Assembly: GCA_019916065.1 (NCBI GenBank)
Contig: CM034236.1
Location: 53,968,690 to 54,032,689 of the forward strand
Direction of reading: 5' to 3'
Source of the DNA: Vitellaria paradoxa
Taxonomy: Eukaryota > Streptophyta > Magnoliopsida > Ericales > Sapotaceae
Length of the DNA stretch: 64,000 nucleotides
Shown here: in pieces, positions 55,982 through 64,000 of the stretch
Numbering within the stretch: position 1 is the first letter of the stretch
Layout of the letters: each line of letters begins with the position of its first letter
Notes under the pieces: generated by a model
The model's database searches: none
Told to the model about the DNA's origin: nothing
What the model saw: only the letters and a program-made list of their open reading frames with translations
Position numbers and translations under genes: made by a program

Positions 55982-57183
55982 TTCCCGGAGACGTTGTCGC
56001 CTGAAGCGTCATCTTGCAAGGCGTTCCTGTCGTCTTTCTTCTTCACTATCATCATCAACAAGCCAGGTGGGTTATTCTTGGCATGCCTGACAATCACAGT
56101 CAAGATCATACCAGATATGACCATTAAAGTCATGGCCATTGTATACTTATTTTCCATCACCATCAAAAAAGTGTACCAGGAGGTTTCGTTCAATGATGTT
56201 GATTTCAGTAGGGAAATTTGGGCATTTGACATCAGGGGTTTGGTGTGTGGGAAACTCAATTTGAACAGAACCATAGGGTTTCGGATAAATTTAGGGTCAG
56301 TGGTTTGAATGGTTTGGTTTTGGATATGGAACTGTTCATAATTAGTTACCCAAGAAGTAGGGAGAAGTTTAGCCAACTCGTCTTTGGAAATTTGGCTGGG
56401 AACATAGGTACAGTGAGGAATACCACGGGTGTCTATATCAAGAAAAATAGCATCTGTGGTTGGACTGGTAAGAGAGGTTGGAAGATCCCAAGCATGATCT
56501 TGGACCCTGTAGACCATTTGGTAGTGTAGAGTGGCGGCAATTCTGGAGTCTACTTGTTCCGCTCTAGAAATCTGGATTTGGACCTTCAAGGTTGAGAGCG
56601 AGTGTGGATCTCTCAAAGACATATTGAAGTTGGGATAAAAGGTAACCATAATTGTTCCGGCATTTAGAGTGGTCTGGACAGTACCAATACAAGCATGTTG
56701 ATACTGTATAAAGGTGGAATCAAGAAGAACTATGCGGGAGACAACTAGTAAACCTTTTCTGCCATGGAATATGAGAGCTAGACGAACAGCTCCCCAGTGT
56801 AAATGGGAGTAGTCGTCTGTTAGCCACTGGGAGGGAAGATTTTTAGGTAGTGAAAGGGTAAGCAATTGTTCTTTTCCAGTTGCAGGAATAGTATACTGGT
56901 ACATGGGAAAAGCTTGGATATGTTCTTTACAAAGTTTCTGCTGGCCGTTTCCAAAGGCACGGACAATTTTTGTTTTTAAAGACTTACTAGGTTTAGAATA
57001 AACTATATAAGGACTAAGGACAGGAATTTTTGAAGGTGGAACTACTTCTACACTAGGATGATAAGATACATCATATACAGACTCTTTAATAGACCTAGTA
57101 GTACCATCATGATAAATATGAGAAGACCAAGAAGTGGAAGAAGAGGTAGAAGAAGCAGATGAGGACCTCCGTAACTGTGACAT
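55972..57183 (-). CDS. 30K-type movement protein-like ORF of endogenous pararetrovirus (copy 2)
   Basis: 403 residues, intact from ATG, differing from the copy at 552-1763 by about nine amino acids and no frame lesion. The same features apply: Ser-rich start, movement-protein-like middle, hydrophobic stretch near residues 345-370. A 66-nt leader separates it from the gag junction at 57249/57250. It is preserved while the rest of the insertion decays, which may reflect youth of the insertion or chance. Confidence 0.6.
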   Translation of the reverse strand: MSQLRRSSSASSTSSSTSWSSHIYHDGTTRSIKESVYDVSYHPSVEVVPPSKIPVLSPYIVYSKPSKSLKTKIVRAFGNGQQKLCKEHIQAFPMYQYTIPATGKEQLLTLSLPKNLPSQWLTDDYSHLHWGAVRLALIFHGRKGLLVVSRIVLLDSTFIQYQHACIGTVQTTLNAGTIMVTFYPNFNMSLRDPHSLSTLKVQIQISRAEQVDSRIAATLHYQMVYRVQDHAWDLPTSLTSPTTDAIFLDIDTRGIPHCTYVPSQISKDELAKLLPTSWVTNYEQFHIQNQTIQTTDPKFIRNPMVLFKLSFPHTKPLMSNAQISLLKSTSLNETSWYTFLMVMENKYTMAMTLMVISGMILTVIVRHAKNNPPGLLMMIVKKKDDRNALQDDASGDNVSGKWI

Positions 57184-57249
57184 GGTAGGAAAAAGGTTAA
57201 GCTTCTCCGGGTTTATACCTAGCAGGTTTCCCGGCCGAACTTAAACTAC

Positions 57250-58431
57250 ACAATAGTCCCTAGAGTCCTCTTTACCTGGGAAATCAGGCAATTTTTTTGG
57301 CTATCTGAAGTATGGCTTATCCCAGATCTGAGGGAGGATCCTGAAGATAGGTTCCTTGAATACAGTGTTGACGACCTCGAAGACAGACCGTTCCCTGCCA
57401 GGGTATTTGATGCTTTTCCCTTTGTTCTTGGCTCCTTTTTGGCCCTGGAATCTCCCTTCTTTTTGCTCGGCTGGCATTGTCTCATCCTCAACTTTAGCAT
57501 ATTTTTCAATCCTGTACATGAGGTCAGACATATTAAACACATGCTTCTTTATCAAGGACAGCCACAGCTTGTCTTCTTTTCGGAGCCCCAATTTGAATGA
57601 TGTTATAGCCAACTGCTCCGAGCACTCCTTGACCTCGTTGTAAAGCTCCAAGTACCTCCGGGAGTAATCCCTCGAAGTTTCTCCAGCCTTCCTCTTCATG
57701 ATAAGGAGAACGTCAGCGATTTTTGGTTGTTGGGTGTTAGCCAAAAATCAAGTGACAAACTCCTCAGCCAACTGTTCCAACTTCTGATGCTCCCTGGGGG
57801 CAACTTGCAAAACCATTGGAGAGCTGTATCTCCAAATTGGAAGGAAAAACTCTGCACATGAGGTTGTCATTGCCGCTCCACAGTGTCATGGCTTGCATAC
57901 AATGACGGTAATGGGCCAAAAGGTCTGATTTCCTATCATAAAGATTGAGCCTCGAGGTTTGGAACTTCTCCGGGGGCTCTGCTTCATTGATCTCCTTAGT
58001 GAATGGGGAGGCTGAAATTCGCCCCAAGGCCCTCATTGCCATTATGAGTATGTTTTGGCCTGGCGCATCTCATTCTACTATCTGCCCCATCTTCTCAACC
58101 TTCGCATTCCTCGCCTTTTTGTGCTTTGCAGGTGTTTCTTCCTCATTGGAGGAATCTCCATCATCTTCGTAATGCTTCTTTTGAGTGAGAGATTTTTCTT
58201 GTGCGAGCCTTTATCATGACGGACCCTAGGGTGTGTTTCAACATGGGATTTCACGCTGCGTTCCTCAACAGACCTAAGAAAGTGAGAACCTTTATTAGTA
58301 GGAATAATTTCATGTCTTGAATGGGAACGTACTTCATCCTGCTCCTGCATATTCCCTTCATCTTGATCAATAGGGACTTCATAGAAAGTGTCATAACTTT
58401 CATCTGATCCCGAACCAGAAAAAATAGACAA
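57250..58431 (-). pseudogene. gag of the Tat-type gypsy element, copy 2
   Basis: Same three pieces as copy 1: 58431-58078, 58042-57764 and 57744-57301. A Trp codon in the 'VTWFLAN' phrase has become TGA (about 57747-57749), an extra lesion absent from copy 1. The coding sense runs to 'DYC' at 57250, then the viral insertion begins. Confidence 0.8.
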
Positions 58432-58591
58432 AAAAAAATAAAAATTGTTAAAAGTTAAAAATTCTTGAATAACCCCATGGACCTTAATATTTTGTTCTTC
58501 ACCCCCAAAAAATACCTAGAAAGTGATCAGGGAAGAGTAGCAATTTCAACTTTTCTGAAGGGAAAGTAGCTCATGATTTCAAGTGTATTTA

Positions 58592-58827
58592 GGCTCCATT
58601 TGAAGAGAAAAGTAGTTGGTTTTTTTTTAGCTAACTATTGCATTAGCTAAAAATAAATCAGTTATTTTTATGTTTGAAAAGGAAAAAAGTGACTTTTTTA
58701 AGTATATTTTTAGTTTTGATTAATTTGATATTTTTATTTTTAAAAGTTTAAAAAAAGATTGAAATGTAACAGGGTAAATTTAGTCTATCACTGTAGCAGT
58801 TATTAATTCACCTTTTCAAATGGAGCC
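58592..58827. mobile_element. Tourist-like MITE, copy 2
   Basis: Duplicate of 3171-3406 with the same 13-bp inverted ends and TTA flanks. Confidence 0.7.
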
Positions 58828-59405
58828 TTAGAATTGCATAAATTTGTAAAATTAATATTTACAGTAAGTAAAAAATTTAAATTTTTTACTCTTGTAATTT
58901 GTGTTGGTAAAAATTTGTAAAATTTTGTATTTTTGTTTTAAACTCCTAACAGTATCTCAGTAAAACCCGTAACAGACATTGGTTAATGGTTATAATAAAA
59001 TATGTTTTATTGTACCCCCAAAAAAAAAGAAAAAATTGAAGGGATAAGAACTGAATGGCTATTATTCTATTTCCTGATTGGGATTATTTGGTATGTAAAA
59101 CATATATATATGGGTCTGTTTACTTGTCCAACCTTTTTAAATAATTATTTATTTATTTATTTGGGCTAATCTGTAACTTTTAACAGCTTTTTCTAATTTT
59201 TAGCACACAAAATTACCAAAATTATTAAGAGTTAAAAATTTTTACTAAATGACTAAACCCACCTACCTATATTATACATTCAAAACAAAAGCATCCATGG
59301 ATTAAATCCCACTGCATCTAAAACTCCAACACAATTAATTGAAACAATTGAATTAAGATAAACAGCAAATGATATCACTATATATCTAGAAACTATATAT
59401 TTAGA
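58828..59405. other. AT-rich intergenic stretch, copy 2
   Basis: Duplicate of 3407-3984. No gene seen. Confidence 0.45.
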
Positions 59406-59931
59406 AGCAGCACAGATCATGCTGTCAATATCACAAGATGTAGCAGCAGGTGAGCACTCGAATCCGATAACGAAGGAGCCACTCTCCCCGTCGTCCCTGA
59501 ACGTTATTGCGTTGTTGTAAGCCTAAGCGACCGCTGTTAAATCAACATCCCCAGGCCCAGGTGCTCCATTTGAACCTAGTAATGTAGAAGTCTCCCGTTG
59601 AAGTTGCATCGTGTGTTGAAGAGCTCTCGCCACATCACACGTGGATGGACGCCTGAGGTCCTGATAAAGCATGCAACAGCACGTAATCCATCAAACACAC
59701 TGGTGTTATTTTCCCCATCAAGTATGGATCGATGATCTGATCTATCAATGCGTTTCATTGTAATGCAATTCCTTAATCATTCAACCACATCGGTGAGTTT
59801 CTGCTCAGCAGACAGTACTTGCAACAACACCCCGTCAAATAGGATCACATCATATTTCTCCAGCAACCGCCCTTCCATCATCCACGGTAGAAATAGAATC
59901 GTGTTCCTCCAGTTTTAGCAGTGGCTAATAT
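59406..59931 (-). pseudogene. Relict of receptor-kinase pseudokinase C-lobe and tail, copy 2
   Basis: Duplicate of 3985-4510 with the same stop and frameshift, so the decay predates the duplication. Confidence 0.65.
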
Positions 59932-61217
59932 GGAAAATCATATTACTTTGTATAAAGTATTGACTGCCCATAACCCGTAGTAAAAAATATTAATTATTTT
60001 TAAATACCGAAAAATTAATGTGGGTTGAGGGCCCCCGGTTTTGTGTTTGGTTTGAAAAAACTCAAGATAAAGAGGATGGGAGAGCTCATGCGTTGAACAA
60101 AGATCGTAGTCTAGCTGAAAATGAGTTGGAATTGTATTTGTGTTTAGTTTGACAATCCCAGCTGAAGTAAGATGGGAGAGCATGATGTATGTCTTGAACA
60201 AATTTGAAAGTGCCAGCAAAACGAGTTTGAAAAAAGGTATACTCTATAGTAAGACCAAAGGCAGATTAAACACAGATATATAACGATAGAAAAGTTTATG
60301 CAAGTTTACAAATATTTTTATGTTAATTAAATCACAATAAAAATCATTTTAATACAGGTGTAAAATAGGACCAGTTTTCCCTGGTCTTCGATAATTTCTT
60401 AAAGGGGTCCTAATCTGGGTAGAGCTCTACAATTCCTTGTTCATAACCAGAAGCTTATTTACTAAGAACCCAGAAGTATTGAGCAAAAATCATTTATTAA
60501 AGCATATAGCCTTGCTCAGGCCAATATTAACTTTTAGAACCAATATTTGATATTCTTAGTTTTGGAAGGAGAAGAATGGAAAATAACAGAAGTGGCGTTT
60601 GGGAAGAAAGGGGCCAGAAACTCAGTCTCTCTCTCCTTCCTTAAATAAATTAAAGATTCATTTTGCTCAATAATTCTCCTTCCTTAGATTATTCATATAT
60701 ATAATTTTATTTCAAAAAAATACAAAGTGGCAAAATAATAAAGAAGTTGCCCTCAAACTTTGGAGGGCAGTAACATAAGTATGTGGAAAGAAAAAGAAAC
60801 TGGAAAATGACTAATAGGTACCCATATCAGAAAAGCTATATATAGAGAAATAATAGAACCCAATTGAGAACGTGGCAGAGTGTAGAAGTTGAAATAAAAA
60901 GTATGATGGAACGAACCCCCCCACCCCCCCCAAAAAAGGGGGGCTTGAACTATAACATAGAAAAATAGAATAGCAGATGAATTAAATTGACCACGCAACC
61001 AACCAAATAAAAAAACTGTCAAAAAACAGTAGAAAGAACAATATATAGAACTTAATGCCAAAGTATGTCTCAAGTTTGAATCAGAGACGTATTGATAATG
61101 AGAATCTAAAACTAGAAATTGTGATCCAAAGAAAAATTCTGTAACATGTGAAGAGAGCAGAGTATGAATATACCTTCTTTTTGATAAATTATCTACATTG
61201 ACCCATTAGCCTTAATT
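59932..61217. other. Intergenic stretch, copy 2
   Basis: Duplicate of 4511-5796, including the C-run/A-run/G-run hairpin at about 60919-60943. No gene recognised. Confidence 0.45.
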
Positions 61218-61410
61218 TCAAATGTAGTTTTTACTAGCAATGGGTTTAGGGATTGAAGTTTCCACTACAGCTGGTTCTGGTTCAGACTCCTCTGCTGCAA
61301 CATTCTTCTTCTCTTGTTGGATTTGCTTGAACCTCTCCATGAATAAGTCATCATTAACAAATAAGCTAGAAGCTGTTCCTTTCTCCATTGACAAAGAGTC
61401 AAGTATTTTT
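61218..61410 (-). pseudogene. Possible terminal exon fragment, copy 2
   Basis: Duplicate of 5797-5989, open to the same stop with one Val to Phe change. Function unknown. Confidence 0.35.
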
Positions 61411-62965
61411 CTGGCCGTTTACAAGATAGGCAAGCTTAAAAGTTATTTAGGCAATGAGATGTAGGAGGCGTTCGAAGTGACAAAAAGTGAGATAATTTAT
61501 GAATTCGTGATTCATGTAGTGAGATAAAAAATGAATAACTTTTAAATAATTTTTAGAATTTTCAGCATTTTCAATGTGCCAAATGCACCCGTAATATGTT
61601 TTATGATTGTAATTGTGAATAAACAGCATACCCAAATTTTCTAAGAAAAGAGGAAAATTTGACAAGAAGCTCTAATCATTATTAAAAAAAAAAAAAAAAG
61701 AATCTCTAAACTATACTGGCAATATGATGCCAATGACTAGTATTGATCAATTAGTAAACTACATACCTAATATTAAAAACTGGACATAAAACTTATATCA
61801 GCCAGGAACTGATAAAGTCAAATTTTCCACTTTCCAAAAAACTAAAGTAGAAAAATTTTACATTAGTTGATAACTGTTGAAGTGACTTCCCACTTTTCAG
61901 GAAACCAAAAAATGAAAATTTTATGGGTGTTTAGGTAATTTAGCCATGGAAAGTTATTGTCCAACTAATCAAAGCTTCACAGAATCCATTTATTACTTAA
62001 ATCATTAAACCAAATCAAATTCAAACTATACAAACCCCAAAACAATAATAATAGCAGCCTTGTTACACCAACTCAGATTTCCATCTAAACTAGTGGAAAT
62101 AGTTTTAATTGTTTCCAAATCAGCTTGGTCAAATTTGTTGACGATAAAAAAGAAAAAAAGGAATGACCAACCTGAAGACTAAGCCTAAAACCCAGGAGAC
62201 AGAACAAAAAAGGAAAAACTAAACCAACTACTTGCACACAACCTTCCTTTTGAAATAATGCATAGGCACTTAAATTTAATATCTCCTTTTGTATTGCAAC
62301 GAAAGACAATCCGAGTAACTTGAAGTAAGAAATTCAATCTCAATTCATAAATAACAAACCCTAGATCGAAACTGTTGCCATACAAAACTCAAACCTAACA
62401 TCTCAATAGACGCAATTCAAATCCTCCCAAAATCAAAATATGGAGTAAATCAAGCCCTTAAACACAAAGACATGCTGATCAAATTCGCTGTAATTCAAAT
62501 CAAACACCGAATACTATCATAGTCTAGCTGACCTCCACCCAGTGGAAATATTCTTTCTTTGGGTCAATCACAAAAATGGCAGGAGATTAAAATCAATTTC
62601 GATATGAATTCAGTGACAACTCATTCTGAGTCAATGAATTTTAATATAACAATTCAATACATTTATAAATTTTTAATTTAGAAAATATATAAATATATTT
62701 AAACTGTTAAATAAATTAATTAAAATTTAACGAGGCATACCGATTGATGTCAGCGCACAAACTCATCTGACAAAACCAACAATTCCAAACTATCCCACAT
62801 GGCAGTAGCGCACTTCTATTCCCCTTCCAATATTTTCATTTGCCTTCACAGCCGTCTCTCTCGTATTGGTACTTTCTCTGAATCCTCCGGTTCCCGAATT
62901 CGAAACTCTTCATATTGAATAAAATCTCTCTCAATCAGTGAAGTGTTGGAAGTTGGTATTAATTA
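61411..62965. other. AT-rich intergenic stretch, copy 2
   Basis: Duplicate of 5990-7544. No gene recognised. Confidence 0.45.
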
Positions 62966-63244
62966 ATGGGCGGGGTGGGCTTGATGGCAAATTCTGACAA
63001 CGAATCGGCTGGGTCGAACAGCAGCGGCGAGTCGTCCCTGAGAGAGCGGGACAGGCTCCTCCCGGTCGCTAACGTGAGCCGAATCATGAAGAAGGCATTA
63101 CCGGGGAATGCCAAGATGTCCAAGGACGCGAAGACGGTCCCAGAGTGCGTATCGGAGTTCATAAGCTTCATCACAGGAGAGCTAAATATTTGGCTCCTTT
63201 TTGGATATGGTTTTTGTTGGGCAGTGGTCAATGATATTCTTTAA
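62966..63244 (+). pseudogene. NF-YB: Truncated NF-YB fragment, copy 2
   Basis: 92 residues in frame: Ser/Gly-rich leader, '[20 protein letters not shown]', 'NAKMSKDAK' and '[12 protein letters not shown]', then unrelated residues to the stop. It lacks most of the histone fold and so cannot pair with NF-YC normally. No GT donor follows the break, so it is not simply an exon 1 with an intron. Unlike copy 1 it keeps the frame, but has Pro where copy 1 keeps the family's Gln. Confidence 0.75.
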
Positions 63245-63272
63245 CTCCTGTAATGGATCGTAGCCAAAAATC

Positions 63273-64000
63273 TTAACAGCCAAAGGGCATTTTTCTAAGT
63301 AGTGGCTTCTTAGCACTAGGCTTAAGTGGATTCCATGACGTCGACCCTGATGATGATGATCCGACAGCGGAGTTGTGGTCCTTGACCTTCTTCTTCTGCA
63401 AATTCTTTCCTTTGGCTGTAGTTACTATGCTCTGAACCATCCTGGTGATTGTTGATTTGGCTTTCTTCCTCGGTAGAGGTGTGTGATCCTGCCCAAAAGT
63501 GGGGCTTTCTGCACTTTGCGAATCAACACTACGCTCATTGTCAGCCCCACCTTCACTGGTGGTAGACTCCACATCTGAACACAAACCTGATATCTCATGT
63601 GATGCCAATAAGAGTTCGAGGCTCCGCACCACATCACCCATAGTAGGCCTATCCTTAGAGTGATTTTGTAGACATTTCATTGCAACTTTCACAAACCGCT
63701 TTAGACAACCAAGCGCGATTTGTGTTCTTATACGGGGATCAATGATCTGATCAAGCATTCCTTCTCTGACACAATTTTGGGCCCAAAACACTAGACTATG
63801 TCGCTCCTCTTCAAGTCTCATATGCACTGCGGCTCTCCGGCACAGCACTTCCAACAACACGACTCCAAACGCATAGACATCTGACTTCTTGGTTAACCTA
63901 CGAGTTGAGAAATACTCCGGGTCTAAATACCCAATGTGCCTTTTACATTTGTGCTAATATGACTAAGAGACTCACCAGAGATACCCATTTTGGACAATCT
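63273..64000 (-). pseudogene. CrRLK1L receptor kinase A', 3' end (runs off window)
   Basis: Duplicate of the 3' part of receptor kinase A: kinase C-lobe from 'SDVYAFGVVLLEVLC' to the Lys/Ser-rich tail ending 'RKMPFGC'. It shares the 1-base loss after 'VKGT' (about 63932-63934), so that lesion predates the duplication. It keeps Val where copy 1 has Glu ('FGEVLLEVL'). Whether it also has the TATA insertion lies beyond the window. Confidence 0.85.

Larger units (their letters stand above)
50526..57249 (-). mobile_element. Endogenous Caulimoviridae-like pararetrovirus insertion, rearranged
   Basis: 6724 bp set between adjacent gag codons of a gypsy element. On the minus strand: leader, movement-protein ORF, ORF2 with coiled coil, coat-protein-like region with a CCHC finger, aspartic protease, reverse transcriptase and RNase H. 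No integrase, LTR or target duplication was seen, as expected for pararetroviruses, which enter host DNA by illegitimate recombination. The low-coordinate end is an inverted extra copy of the protease-RT part. Many frame breaks make it defective. A movement-protein-bearing gypsy element is the alternative. Confidence 0.72.
47040..58520 (-). mobile_element. Tat-type Ty3/gypsy retrotransposon carrying nested insertions
   Basis: Read on the minus strand: gag (58431-57250), interrupted by a 6.7-kb pararetrovirus-like insertion (57249-50526), then gag tail and protease (50525-49700), a second insertion of about 1.55 kb (about 49660-48095), and reverse transcriptase breaking off at the start of RNase H (about 48090-47115). 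RNase H end, integrase and clear LTRs are missing. A 75-90-bp motif is shared by both outer ends. Confidence 0.75.
55421..64000. repeat. Large direct duplication, copy 2
   Basis: Counterpart of 1-8579 (about 99% identical), running off the window end inside receptor kinase A'. Copy-specific lesions include a nonsense change in gag (about 57749). Confidence 0.95.

Overview
This is nuclear DNA from a flowering plant, most likely a eudicot. It is AT-rich, dense in plant transposable elements, and its only substantial host genes are CrRLK1L (FERONIA/malectin-like) receptor kinases. I cannot name the species. All alignments were done by eye, so identities are estimates and boundaries outside the stated target-site or codon junctions are approximate.

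Layout. (1) 1-8579 and 55421-64000 are two near-identical copies of one segment, in direct orientation, 55.42 kb apart. Each holds, from low to high coordinate: a Caulimoviridae-like endogenous pararetrovirus fragment, the gag of a Tat-type Ty3/gypsy element, a small MITE, a relict of a receptor-kinase pseudokinase domain, a possible exon fragment, a truncated NF-YB gene fragment and the 3' part of receptor kinase A. (2) 7851-10556 is receptor kinase A (minus), a pseudogene with two frame lesions. (3) 10.7-20.5 kb is AT-rich, with MITEs, a 2.76-kb non-autonomous Helitron and a CACTA-type MITE. (4) 21293-25009 is receptor kinase B (minus). It has an extracellular malectin-like region, a transmembrane segment, an intact-looking kinase and a second, fused pseudokinase, and it carries three 1-base frameshifts. 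(5) 25.1-30 kb holds duplicated 5' flank, a GA minisatellite, a SINE-like unit and a MITE-like element. (6) 30058-37348 is a decayed chromovirus with a 5-bp target duplication and a 1.1-kb TRIM-like element nested in its 3' LTR. (7) 37.3-43.9 kb is AT-rich, with two Helitron 3' ends facing each other. (8) 43996-46674 is FERONIA-like receptor kinase C (minus), full length except for one nonsense codon just before DFG. (9) 47.04-58.5 kb is a Tat-type gypsy element whose gag is split by a 6.7-kb pararetrovirus-like insertion, itself rearranged into a large inverted repeat. The second copy of segment (1) follows.

How the parts fit. The locus is a decaying tandem cluster of malectin-like receptor kinases. 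CrRLK1L proteins sit at the plasma membrane and commonly sense RALF peptides or the cell wall. All three copies here carry lesions. The most unusual item is receptor kinase B: a malectin-like receptor ending in a kinase-pseudokinase pair, with relicts of the same pseudokinase domain at two further places (three counting the duplicated copy). Tandem kinase-pseudokinase proteins are known plant immune receptors, so the architecture is worth pursuing even if this copy is dead. The other main finding is the 55-kb-period duplication that repeats a nested virus-in-retrotransposon insertion.
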